A DNA stretch of 10,975 nt from Woeseia sp. (GTDB lineage Bacteria; Pseudomonadota; Gammaproteobacteria; Steroidobacterales; Woeseiaceae), in contig JABIUH010000252.1 of the NCBI GenBank assembly GCA_018701055.1, forward strand, positions 1 to 10,975, in the 5' to 3' direction. The position numbers and the translations under genes are program-made. The notes under the pieces were generated by a model. It saw only the letters and a list, made by a program, of their open reading frames with translations. It had not been told where the DNA came from and searched no databases. Each line of letters starts with the position of its first letter. The stretch's first letter is position 1. This document shows, piece after piece, positions 1 through 6,765 of the stretch.

Positions 1-69
1 ACCCGAACCGGCCAGAAGTATAGAGACACCGACAAGCAAAGCCGCAACGGGCGCGAGTGCGTTCTTCAT
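1..69 (-). CDS. Partial CDS: N-terminus of a membrane transporter, probably MFS
   Basis: Only the first 23 codons lie in the window; the gene continues past the left edge. The visible residues (MKNALAPVAALLVGV, then SILLAGSG) form one hydrophobic helix ending in a small-residue AGSG turn. This resembles the first transmembrane helix of YcaD/UPF0226-like major facilitator transporters, but the resemblance is from memory and rests on 23 residues. A signal peptide of some other secreted protein is the alternative. No strong Shine-Dalgarno sequence precedes the ATG. The start lies about 40 nt downstream of a minus-strand terminator hairpin, so the gene probably has its own promoter and is separate from the PQQ dehydrogenase unit. 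Confidence 0.5.
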   Translation of the reverse strand, partial: MKNALAPVAALLVGVSILLAGSG

Positions 70-107
70 CTAGGAAACTACCAAAACACAACGTGAGCGC
101 TGATGAT

Positions 108-134
108 AAAAAGCTGCGTGAAGTGTCACGCAGC
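108..134 (-). terminator. Rho-independent terminator after the PQQ dehydrogenase unit
   Basis: On the minus strand a perfect 9-bp stem (GCTGCGTGA pairing with TCACGCAGC, loop CACT) is followed directly by five T residues and then ATCATC. This is the classic intrinsic terminator layout. It lies about 150 nt downstream of the PQQ dehydrogenase stop and before the next minus-strand start at 69, so it should end that transcript. The plus-strand side lacks a T run. Confidence 0.7.
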
Positions 135-171
135 GCCAAGGCAATATTCGCGGACAATACCAGCGAGGCAT

Positions 172-192
172 AAGAAAAGCATCGCTTTTCTT
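172..192. other. AT-rich stem-loop beside the first GGGGTCAGAGT palindrome
   Basis: A perfect 9-bp inverted repeat (AAGAAAAGC, loop ATC, GCTTTTCTT) ends 10 nt before the palindrome at 203. It could be a weak terminator, or part of the same repeat unit. Nothing else in 70-280 looks coding. Confidence 0.3.
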
Positions 193-202
193 CATTCAAT
201 TT

Positions 203-227
203 GGGGTCAGAGTATTACTCTGACCCC
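203..227. repeat. GGGGTCAGAGT palindrome, copy 1
   Basis: Perfect 25-nt palindrome with 12-nt arms GGGGTCAGAGTA and TACTCTGACCCC around a single central T. The same arms recur at 6740-6764 and, slightly shortened, at 7487-7511. It sits 53 nt downstream of the PQQ dehydrogenase stop. From memory, GGGGTCAGAGT motifs are common in gammaproteobacterial genomes near IS200-like (REP-associated) Y1 transposases. No such transposase is visible here, so these would be non-autonomous copies. Confidence 0.8.
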
Positions 228-280
228 GAACGTTTTTATGGCGCTACGGCGGTGTCGCAGTATTGCCTTCGACTTGTCCG

Positions 281-2419
281 CTATTCAGGATCGGCGGCAA
301 AAGCGATCCGTCCTTGCCGTATGACGTAGGCGCGGATCGCCTGTGCATCGTCTTCCGTGAGGACCGCTCCAAATGCCGGCATGCCTTTACCCACATACGC
401 ACCGTCAATGACGATCGAGTCCCACAAACTATGCGTTGTGGCATCGCTGTAACGAAGATCGGGGAATGACCCATTACCTATCGTGTCGTAACCATGACAC
501 CAGGAACAGCGATCGAGAAACAGCGCGCGCCCTTGCTCAATCGTCTCGGGAGTTGCATCTGTGTCCGCGATGTCAGGCTGGCGTTTTGTTATTACCGTAG
601 CAGGCGGCAATTTTTCTTCTCCGGACAGTTTGTACGTCAGTATGCGTCCGACCGCATCCTGATCCGGATTCGGTCCCGGATCCCCAGTAAACAATCCGAG
701 ACTTCCTCCCCAGCCACCGACAACAGTTACGTACTGCTCACCATCCACTTCAAACGAAATCGGTGCAGCTTGAATGCCGGTTCCAGCGTGTGCTTTCCAC
801 AGCATTTGGCCATCAGTCGCGCGATAGGCTTCGAACTCGCCGTTTGCTTCTCCCTGAAAAACGAGATTACCGGCAGTCGAAAGCAAACCCGCGTTCCAGC
901 CGTTGCCGCTCTCAATGCGAAAGACTTCTTTTCGAGCGACCGGATCCCACGCAGATACGCGTGCGCTGATAACAGGATGCATCGCGATTTCGGCTGGTGA
1001 TACATTCGCAACCGTTTTCCAGTCGACGGCTGTATTGAGTTGACTGTCGGTAAAGGTAAATTCATCAGGGCTCGCGAATGCCTCTGAATTTCCGATGAGC
1101 GGGATATAGACCAACCCGCTTTGCGGGCTGTATGACATTGGATGCCAATTGTGGCCGCCCCAAGCACCCGGAAAAACGATCGCATGTGCATCTTCGTAAC
1201 GTGCGCCAGGAACTTCCACAGGTCGTCCGGAATCTGGATCGATGTGCGTCGCCCAATTAACCGCGATGAACGGATCGCCGGAGATGAATTCACCGGTTTC
1301 ACGATCAATAACATAGAAAAAACCGTTTTTGGGTGCCTGCATGATGACCTTTCTTTCCGCGCCATCAATGTCCAGATCCGCAAGGATCATGTGTTGTGTT
1401 GCAGTGTAGTCCCACGTTTCACCGGGCGTAGTTTGGTAATGCCAAGCGTAACTACCATCGTCGGGATCAAGCGCAAGTATAGAAGCGAGAAATAGATTGT
1501 CTCCACCACCAGGACTCCGAATCTCACGATTCCAGGGAGACCCGTTGCCGACACCCACGTACATGAGGTCGAGATCTGGGTCGTAAGCAAATGAATCCCA
1601 GGCCGTGCCACCGCCGCCGAATTTCCACCATTCGCCAGTCCAGGTCTCAGCAGCACGCTCCATGGCTTCGGACTCAAACCCATCGGCCGGGTCGCCCGGC
1701 ACTGTGTAAGTGCGCCAAAGCTGCTCGCCGGTTTCAGCGTCGTATGCGGACACGTATCCCCGTACACCGTATTCTGCACCGCCGTTACCGATGATTACCT
1801 TGCCCTTAAACACTCGTGGAGCACCGGTGATTGTGTAGGGTGCGGTCCGGGCAATGGTATCGGTCTTCCAAACCTGTTTACCTGTCTGCGCATTGATCGC
1901 GATCAAGTAACCATCAAACGTCGCCACGTACACTTTGTCGTTCCACAATGCGACACCGCGATTCGGCACGTCGCAACATGCGTTGACGCCCCAACTCCGT
2001 GGCGTTTCAGGGTCAAAACTCCATAACAGTTCGCCAGTTACAGCGTCGAGTGCATACACCACGCTCCATGGAACACTCACATACATAACACCATCAGCAA
2101 CTAGGGGTGTCGCTTCCATCGCACGATTGGTGTCGATATCGAAGTACCAGGCGAGACCCAAATCAGCGACGTTGTCTTCGTTTATTTTTGTTAGCGGACT
2201 AAAACGCTGTTCATCGTAGGTGCGACCCGTTGACAGCCAGTTTCCAGGCTCCGCATCTGCATTGACAATTCTCTCACCAGTAACCGGCCGCACACCCGCT
2301 TCCGCATCTTCAGAAGTTGCTTCAATTGGGCTTGAATCTTCGCTACACGCCGTTAGGATGCAAATCGTCGCTAGCAATACCAAGGGGATCGCTGTTTGTC
2401 GTGTATTAATTAGAGTCAT
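281..2419 (-). CDS. PQQ-dependent quinohemoprotein alcohol dehydrogenase, lipoprotein form
   Basis: This periplasmic enzyme should oxidise alcohols (exact substrate unknown) using pyrroloquinoline quinone and pass electrons through its own heme c. Residues 1-25 are a signal peptide ending in a lipobox, LTAC, with Cys25 as the lipidation site. Residues 50-600 form the eight-bladed PQQ propeller: adjacent cysteines 148-149 (ACCDVPNRG), likely calcium/PQQ ligands Glu216 (GNGGAEYG) and Asn292 (GVGNGSPW), and the catalytic Asp337 in GETWDYTATQ. The C-terminal 80 residues are a cytochrome c domain with CSWCH (Cys638, Cys641, His642) and probable axial Met680 (GKGMPAFG). The length of 712 suits type II quinohemoprotein dehydrogenases, although these are usually soluble rather than lipid-anchored. 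The ATG overlaps the TGA of the upstream SnoaL frame (ATGA) and has only a poor Shine-Dalgarno sequence, so translation is probably coupled. A terminator follows at 108-134. Confidence 0.93.
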   Translation of the reverse strand: MTLINTRQTAIPLVLLATICILTACSEDSSPIEATSEDAEAGVRPVTGERIVNADAEPGNWLSTGRTYDEQRFSPLTKINEDNVADLGLAWYFDIDTNRAMEATPLVADGVMYVSVPWSVVYALDAVTGELLWSFDPETPRSWGVNACCDVPNRGVALWNDKVYVATFDGYLIAINAQTGKQVWKTDTIARTAPYTITGAPRVFKGKVIIGNGGAEYGVRGYVSAYDAETGEQLWRTYTVPGDPADGFESEAMERAAETWTGEWWKFGGGGTAWDSFAYDPDLDLMYVGVGNGSPWNREIRSPGGGDNLFLASILALDPDDGSYAWHYQTTPGETWDYTATQHMILADLDIDGAERKVIMQAPKNGFFYVIDRETGEFISGDPFIAVNWATHIDPDSGRPVEVPGARYEDAHAIVFPGAWGGHNWHPMSYSPQSGLVYIPLIGNSEAFASPDEFTFTDSQLNTAVDWKTVANVSPAEIAMHPVISARVSAWDPVARKEVFRIESGNGWNAGLLSTAGNLVFQGEANGEFEAYRATDGQMLWKAHAGTGIQAAPISFEVDGEQYVTVVGGWGGSLGLFTGDPGPNPDQDAVGRILTYKLSGEEKLPPATVITKRQPDIADTDATPETIEQGRALFLDRCSWCHGYDTIGNGSFPDLRYSDATTHSLWDSIVIDGAYVGKGMPAFGAVLTEDDAQAIRAYVIRQGRIAFAADPE

Positions 2420-2808
2420 CCGTCCATTTGCCGTTGATAGTCTGCAGCATCAAATTTGCCTTGAGATTTAGCGACAAGTCCGGCGTCAAACTGCCATTCT
2501 TCCTAACCTGAGATTTGCACAGCGTTGCCGTTGCCGTCGGGTCCACTGTTAGTTCCTATTAGGGTCCACCGAAAAATAAATTCGTCGCCTTGCGCCTCGA
2601 TGCCATCCATCCGCAGCACCATGTCAGGGAAGGTTGTCATGAATCCCATGGCTACGGCGGTGATTGCTTCCCGGCCTTTGGCCGGCGCATCTTCGTTGAC
2701 GGCAAGGGATCCGTTCTCTGCAAAAAATGCAGCAACGCTCGCCGGATCCTGACTGCACCACGCGGCGGTATAGCGGGTTGTGAATTCTGTAGCGGCTTCA
2801 GTGTTCAT
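2416..2808 (-). pseudogene. SnoaL/NTF2-like protein gene interrupted by an in-frame amber codon
   Basis: Translation from ATG 2808 (GGAG at 2815-2818, spacer 6 nt) gives 101 residues beginning MNTEAATEFTTRY and including WCSQDPASVAAFFAENG and RWTLIGTNSGP. This is the SnoaL-like polyketide-cyclase/NTF2 fold, a small cone that binds hydrophobic ligands. A TAG at 2503-2505 stops the frame after VQISG. The same frame then continues cleanly for 28 codons, beginning EEWQFDAGLVAK and ending DYQRQMDG. It finishes at TGA 2416-2418, which overlaps the PQQ dehydrogenase ATG. The continuation looks like the expected last strand and tail of the family, so the intact protein would be about 130 residues. 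I infer a recent nonsense mutation, a sequencing error or, less likely, readthrough. The 101-residue product would lack the final strand. An upstream in-frame TTG at 2820 is an unlikely start because it overlaps the ribosome binding site. Confidence 0.8.
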
Positions 2809-2831
2809 TTTTTTCTCCAACGTATTGCTGA

Positions 2832-2837
2832 ATTATC
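2832..2837 (-). promoter_or_regulatory. Candidate -10 element for the SnoaL/PQQ dehydrogenase unit
   Basis: GATAAT on the minus strand lies 24 nt before the SnoaL ATG and matches TATAAT at five of six positions. No good -35 is present at 16-18 nt; that position falls at the edge of a dispersed repeat (2855-2890). It could depend on an activator or be chance. Confidence 0.22.
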
Positions 2838-2854
2838 GATGCTGCCTGAGAAAC

Positions 2855-2890
2855 CTGGATTGCGCCGTCACTTCGTTCCTCGCAATGACG
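2855..2890 (+). repeat. Dispersed repeat unit 1 (CTGGATTGC...CTCGCAATGACG type)
   Basis: The unit starts CTGGATTGCGCCGTCACTTC and ends CTCGCAATGACG. Its ends are partly complementary (ATTGC and GCAAT), so it can fold on itself. From memory, very similar intergenic repeats occur in many unrelated bacterial genomes. Three related units follow within 180 nt. Confidence 0.75.
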
Positions 2891-2936
2891 GAGGGGGTGC
2901 CCATCGGGAACGTAGCAACGCTCACAACTCACGACA

Positions 2937-2971
2937 CGTCATCGCGAGCGTCAGCGACGCCGATCCAATCA
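2937..2971 (-). repeat. Dispersed repeat unit 2, inverted
   Basis: Opposite-orientation, diverged copy. The plus strand reads CGTCATCGCGAGCGTCAGCG followed by ACGCCGATCCAATCAG, matching the reverse complement of unit 1 with several substitutions. It could pair with unit 1 or unit 3 in a transcript. Confidence 0.6.
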
Positions 2972-2983
2972 GTGTTGAAAATG

Positions 2984-3018
2984 CTGGATTGCGTCGTCAC
3001 TTTTTTCCTCGCAATGAG
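2984..3018 (+). repeat. Dispersed repeat unit 3
   Basis: Starts CTGGATTGCGTCGTCAC and ends CCTCGCAATGAG. It is a near copy of unit 1, differing mainly in the central region (TTTTTTCC against TTCGTTCC), and is followed by a run of nine G residues. Confidence 0.7.
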
Positions 3019-3051
3019 GAAGGGGGGGGTTTCTCGAAAAGACGAGTGGGT

Positions 3052-3067
3052 GTTCCTCGCAATGACG
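3052..3067 (+). repeat. Dispersed repeat unit 4, right half only
   Basis: GTTCCTCGCAATGACG is identical to the last 16 nt of unit 1. The left half is missing. It lies 14 nt downstream of the SMR gene's stop on the opposite reading strand. Confidence 0.6.
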
Positions 3068-3080
3068 TTGTTCACCGCTC

Positions 3081-3410
3081 TTACTGGACCGTAACATTCG
3101 AAAAAATCCTGATCACAGCCACGCCGGCGACGATCAAACCAATTCCCAGCATCGCGGGTGCATCCAATACCTGTCGAAAAAAAACATAGCCAATAATCGT
3201 AATAAGCGCAATGCCAAGCCCTGACCAAATTGCATACGCGACGCCGAGCGGAATCGTTCTGAATGCCAGCGTTAAAAAATAGAACGACACGCCGTATCCG
3301 GCAAAGACCATCAACGAAGGCCATAGACGCGTAAATTCCTCAGATGCCTTTAACGAACTTGTACCGATAACCTCGGCAACAATCGCGATCGCAAGATAGA
3401 AATACGCCAT
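3081..3410 (-). CDS. SMR-family small multidrug/metabolite transporter (EmrE/Qac-like)
   Basis: A 109-residue inner-membrane protein of four helices, the full length for the small multidrug resistance family. SMR proteins work as dual-topology dimers exchanging protons for cationic drugs, quaternary ammonium compounds or guanidinium. The essential membrane glutamate is Glu13 in AIVAEVIGTSSLKAS, equivalent to EmrE Glu14. The motif FTRLWPS after helix 1 and YAIWSGLG in helix 3 are also hallmark. The overall match is to the EmrE/QacC-like group rather than the guanidinium (Gdx) group, but substrate cannot be assigned from sequence. The ATG lies 3 nt after the alkaline phosphatase stop, so it is the last gene of the dipeptidase-phosphatase operon and is probably translationally coupled. 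No terminator hairpin is evident downstream; the dispersed repeats follow. Confidence 0.93.
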   Translation of the reverse strand: MAYFYLAIAIVAEVIGTSSLKASEEFTRLWPSLMVFAGYGVSFYFLTLAFRTIPLGVAYAIWSGLGIALITIIGYVFFRQVLDAPAMLGIGLIVAGVAVIRIFSNVTVQ

Positions 3411-3413
3411 GAC

Positions 3414-4838
3414 CTATTTTCTACTGTCGCTGTGCTGCTGGCCAACACCCAAACCGAGGTGCGTTGCCGCAATGTGAAAAATATCTGACTGTTTTAGAAA
3501 ACGCGGAAGGTCTTCGACCCCGGGTCCTGATGCATACAGCGGAACCTGCACACCGGAATGATCTTCCCAGAGCGGCGAGTCGTTGGTCGCATAGTTGATA
3601 CCCATGATGCCGCCCTCTGGTGTCAACAGGCGTGCAAAACGTCCGCGAGACGCGAACTCCTGTAATGCCAGATTGCTGACTTCAGGAATAATATGCGCTG
3701 ACTGTCCGTGATCTGACGTAACAATAATCAGTGTTTCCGGATGGCTCTTCGCGTAGTCGAGCGCAACCTGCACCGCTTCATTCAATTGCTCCATCTCACC
3801 AATGCTGCCACACGGCCGCCAATAGTGTGCCTCTTTATCAATTGACGCCGCTTCAACCATTAGCATAAAGCCTGCGTCGCTGTTTAGCCGACCAATGGCC
3901 GCTTTGGTCATGGCCGCGAGTGTCGGCATGCCGATGAACTCCGGATTGGCTTCGCAAGCGAATGGCTCTGGCCAAACCACTTTGTCACCAACGCGATCGA
4001 TGTATTCAGCTTTGGCACCATTGACGCCGCGCGAACGGACTGGCAAGTGACCCGGTGAAAACAATCCAAGGACTCGATTTTCAGCGGGCAATCTATCTAA
4101 ATCAGCCAAATGCTGAATAACCGTGTACCCGTTCGATTTAGCTTGCTCAAGCACGGTCGTGCCTGGCTCCCCATCGACCGTTACTGTAAATTTGTCACTG
4201 CCGCCGCCGAGAACGATGTCCATTTTGGATGTCGCGACTTGTTCGACGACCGATCCAAGGCCGCCGTTGGCGACTCGATCCTGGCCACAGCTAGTCGAAT
4301 CCTGCGGCATGCGAGTGTTTTCGCGTTCCATTGCATCCGGTGTATCGCAATATCGATACTCGATATGCGCCATGAACGAAGCGGGTGATGCATCAGTGAC
4401 GCTCGAGGTCGTCACAATTCCAGTGCCGAAACCAGCAGCGTCCGCCAACTCCATCAAATTGGCAACGTCCAGATCACTGTTCGCCGTCGTGCCGATCCGA
4501 CCTTCACTGGTTGCGACACCCGTCGCGATTGCGGTGGCGCCACTGGCAGAATCGCCGACATAAACCGGAACGCTAGGATCGTCTTCGGCGAGAGTCTGCA
4601 CTTGAATCGAACCTCGGTAGGGCAAGTCGTCCACGATCAATCGCCCGTTATGCCCGACTAGATAATTGCGCCCAATAGTGATCTGCTGATCATCCATTCC
4701 ATCGCCAATAATAAGAATGACTTTTGGCGCCAGCGACATCGTAGAACCCAAATCCGTAAAACTGGTACAAGCGACGCACATGCTTACCACTGCGAATGAG
4801 GCTACTGCTTTAAATTTATTAGGTGTTGCTCTGTTCAC
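3414..4838 (-). CDS. Alkaline phosphatase family protein, secreted, probable lipoprotein
   Basis: A PhoA-superfamily phosphomonoesterase of 474 residues. The N-terminus is a signal peptide ending in CVAC (Cys24), an imperfect lipobox, so outer-membrane anchoring is likely but not certain. Active-site elements appear in order: Asp46 in IIGDGMDD, nucleophile Ser97 in GDSASGATAIATG, DASPASFMAH (149-158, cf. E. coli Thr155), Glu329 in LMVEAASID, Asp334 and His338 in SIDKEAH, Asp376-His377 in VTSDHGQS, and His427 in EDHSGVQVPLYASGPG. These supply the two-zinc/magnesium site. The nucleophile motif is DSAS instead of the commoner DSAA. Translation starts at GTG 4838, preceded by GGGAG (4846-4850) at a 7-nt spacing inside the end of the dipeptidase gene; the gap to that gene is 3 nt. 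Release of phosphate from organic phosphates in the periplasm is the expected role. The natural substrate is unknown. Confidence 0.93.
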   Translation of the reverse strand: MNRATPNKFKAVASFAVVSMCVACTSFTDLGSTMSLAPKVILIIGDGMDDQQITIGRNYLVGHNGRLIVDDLPYRGSIQVQTLAEDDPSVPVYVGDSASGATAIATGVATSEGRIGTTANSDLDVANLMELADAAGFGTGIVTTSSVTDASPASFMAHIEYRYCDTPDAMERENTRMPQDSTSCGQDRVANGGLGSVVEQVATSKMDIVLGGGSDKFTVTVDGEPGTTVLEQAKSNGYTVIQHLADLDRLPAENRVLGLFSPGHLPVRSRGVNGAKAEYIDRVGDKVVWPEPFACEANPEFIGMPTLAAMTKAAIGRLNSDAGFMLMVEAASIDKEAHYWRPCGSIGEMEQLNEAVQVALDYAKSHPETLIIVTSDHGQSAHIIPEVSNLALQEFASRGRFARLLTPEGGIMGINYATNDSPLWEDHSGVQVPLYASGPGVEDLPRFLKQSDIFHIAATHLGLGVGQQHSDSRK

Positions 4839-4841
4839 GAT

Positions 4842-6320
4842 TTAACTCCCATCCTTCGGCAAACAATTAACGCGCTCGGTGTACAGGCCGCTAATTACAT
4901 CGCCTGCGGGTGGACGCAGGCCATAAAGCACTTCTGTACGGGCTTCGATACTCATTAGCAAAGCATTGCCAAGTTGCAATGCATCCGCGCCCTTTTGGCG
5001 ACTGTAATCAGTCAGGTATTGCAGCGCGAGATCATCTCGTTCTGCATCAAATAGCACCGTTGCCGCGTCAACGACTTCATCTTGTTCCGCAATTAGGTGA
5101 TTCTCGAAAGCGGTCAACGCTTCTGCTACTTCGGGGTAAAACTTAAGCGGACGATCACAGGTGTAGTACATCAGCCGTTTGAACGTTCTACCGGCAAACT
5201 CGCTGGCTTCCTGAACCTGCCAATCACTGGTGACAAACCGAGCGGCTTCGCCTTTCGTCAAATAACGGTGTTTGCCGTATTGCGGCGCGATCTCTTGCAC
5301 CCCGACTCGATACGGCACGAAGGGTGCAGTGACGGAACCGGTTGGTGCAATCCAAAGCAGGTTCATCTCGTTACGCCCGTTATCTCTTAGTTGGGCAACC
5401 TGACCATATCCTGTCGAGTCTTTCGAGACACGCGGATCGCGAACCGCGTTCATCATTGTGCGTAAATCGATAGGCGCTGCTGCGCGCAGTTCATCCTCCA
5501 TCACATGCCGTGGGTAACGCGCATCGTTATCACCGTAAACGTCTGCCGCGTTGAAAGGCTCGTCTCCATCCGGGTCGTACCAACCTTGCTCAATTGCAAA
5601 ACTGATGAAGTTGTCCGAAGCCATGAAATCGTCGCTGTCTTTGAAATTCAGCGGCACGTCGTGGATATAGCCGGGATAAGACATGCGAATATCGTCCGGC
5701 CCAAGGCGCTCGGCAATCCAAAGCCCTTTGCCGCCCGCATAATTCAACAGCACCCAACCTTCGTTTTCGTCCGCGAACATGTGTGAGTTGCCGCCATAGG
5801 TTGAAAATCCGTATGTGTCGATGAGTGCACCAACAATCTCCACGGCCTCTCGCGCAGAGCGGGCGCGCTCCATCGCAATGCGTGACAGGTCGCTGTATTG
5901 CGGCCCGGTTTGCGTTTTCGATGTCATCTCAATTAATTCTGCTCGGGAAGTTGACCAAACATCGCGAGCGGCAACGTTGTGCTCGTTCAGTCCACCATTG
6001 GTCAGCGGCGGCGGAAAACCCTGGTATTCCGAGTAATTCATGGTGAGATATCGGGCCGTATGTGGCACCTGCGGAATCTCAGAAAAAACGCCCGGCATGA
6101 ATGCTTCCGGCGTGACGCCTACGGTTATCGTGGCACCACTGGGATGATCTTTTGCCGGTACGACTTCCAGCCAATGGCTGGAAACTTCGTCACCGGAACC
6201 ACCGATAAACACACTGCCGTCCTCGGTGAGATTCTTACCAACGTAAATTGCGTAGCTCGCGGCTGCGTTACCCACATGGAAAAACGTGGCAAACAGAACC
6301 AGAATTCTTATGCATTTCAT
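4842..6320 (-). CDS. C69-family (Ntn hydrolase) dipeptidase, secreted, with Ser at the nucleophile position
   Basis: A 492-residue member of peptidase family C69 (formerly U34), N-terminal-nucleophile hydrolases that cleave dipeptides. Residues 1-21 are a signal peptide ending NAAA, so signal peptidase would leave Ser22 as the new N-terminus (SYAIYVGKNLTEDGS). Family members normally have Cys there, followed by a similar VGK...DGS pattern. The codon is AGC, one base from TGC. Further family signatures are LTNGGLNEHNVAARDVW (106-122), SDLSRIAMERA and GGNSHMFADENEGWVLLNYAG (177-197). First gene of a three-gene operon with alkaline phosphatase and SMR transporter. AGG in CCAGGTCATAAT precedes the ATG. 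Without the cysteine the enzyme may be a Ser-type Ntn hydrolase, may act on amides other than dipeptides, or may be inactive. Family assignment is strong; activity is uncertain. Confidence 0.9.
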   Translation of the reverse strand: MKCIRILVLFATFFHVGNAAASYAIYVGKNLTEDGSVFIGGSGDEVSSHWLEVVPAKDHPSGATITVGVTPEAFMPGVFSEIPQVPHTARYLTMNYSEYQGFPPPLTNGGLNEHNVAARDVWSTSRAELIEMTSKTQTGPQYSDLSRIAMERARSAREAVEIVGALIDTYGFSTYGGNSHMFADENEGWVLLNYAGGKGLWIAERLGPDDIRMSYPGYIHDVPLNFKDSDDFMASDNFISFAIEQGWYDPDGDEPFNAADVYGDNDARYPRHVMEDELRAAAPIDLRTMMNAVRDPRVSKDSTGYGQVAQLRDNGRNEMNLLWIAPTGSVTAPFVPYRVGVQEIAPQYGKHRYLTKGEAARFVTSDWQVQEASEFAGRTFKRLMYYTCDRPLKFYPEVAEALTAFENHLIAEQDEVVDAATVLFDAERDDLALQYLTDYSRQKGADALQLGNALLMSIEARTEVLYGLRPPAGDVISGLYTERVNCLPKDGS

Positions 6321-6373
6321 ATTATGACCTGGTTAAAGTTTTGCTCCGGATTGAGTGCAGAACCAACCCAGAA

Positions 6374-6403
6374 TTTATTTTTATTCTTATCCCGGGATGC
6401 CAA
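6374..6403 (-). promoter_or_regulatory. Candidate sigma70 promoter for the dipeptidase-phosphatase-SMR operon
   Basis: On the minus strand, TTGGCA (6398-6403, five of six to TTGACA) is followed after 18 nt by AATAAA (6374-6379, four of six to TATAAT). Transcription would start near 6367 and leave a leader of about 47 nt before the dipeptidase ATG. A perfect 10-bp palindrome, ATCCCGGGAT (6389-6398), lies at the start of the spacer and could be a repressor site. Confidence 0.35.
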
Positions 6404-6739
6404 ATTGATGATTAATGACGGACTGGCGGGGCTGTCGCGCTTGAACAGAACCAAGAATAACCGAAATCACTACTCGAAAATCAATTTCCGGTGTGTCTAT
6501 TCATGCAGCCCGCAAGTCGTTGGCATGCCGCAATCTGAAAGTGATGATTTGTTGCAATACGACCGCAACCACATTGATTGGGTGAACTTTCAAACACGAT
6601 TTCGATAGCGAAATGGCTCGCGACCTAGGACAACCGCCATACACAGCATTTATCGATCGCCGACTAGCTACCTGACTACCGACCTATGCGGCGCGTCATG
6701 ATTGATACTGGACGACACCGCGAACCGTGAAGCCCTTTT
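6404..6739. other. Intergenic stretch without a supported gene
   Basis: No reading frame here has a ribosome binding site or recognisable protein. One plus-strand frame stays open to 6608 but only continues an antisense frame from inside the dipeptidase gene. A short stem-loop, ATTTCG-ATAG-CGAAAT, lies at 6599-6614 and has no T run. Otherwise I see nothing. Confidence 0.5.
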
Positions 6740-6764
6740 GGGGTCAGAGTAGTACTCTGACCCC
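6740..6764. repeat. GGGGTCAGAGT palindrome, copy 2
   Basis: Perfect 25-nt palindrome with the same 12-nt arms as copy 1 (GGGGTCAGAGTA and TACTCTGACCCC) and a single central G. It lies 123 nt upstream of the peroxiredoxin start and is followed, after one base, by an unrelated 16-bp palindrome. Confidence 0.8.
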
Positions 6765-6765
6765 G

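Noticed and set aside
494..1000. 168-codon plus-strand open frame within the PQQ dehydrogenase gene
   Set aside because: It is antisense to a gene with complete catalytic motifs and has no features of its own.
727..1383. 218-codon minus-strand frame in a different phase inside the PQQ dehydrogenase gene
   Set aside because: The dehydrogenase frame is continuous through here with PQQ motifs on both sides, so this is a shadow and not evidence of a frameshift.
2855..3067. CRISPR array
   Set aside because: Units vary in orientation, length and sequence, spacing is irregular, and no cas gene is present.
2590..3189. 199-codon plus-strand open frame across SnoaL, the repeats and the SMR gene
   Set aside because: It is antisense to two recognised proteins and translates repeat units; apparent internal similarity comes from the repeats.
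5979..6608. Long plus-strand open frame running from inside the dipeptidase gene into the intergenic region, with a 27-codon tail from an ATG at 6525
   Set aside because: Most of it is antisense to a well-supported gene, the late ATG has no ribosome binding site, and the residues match no family I recognise.
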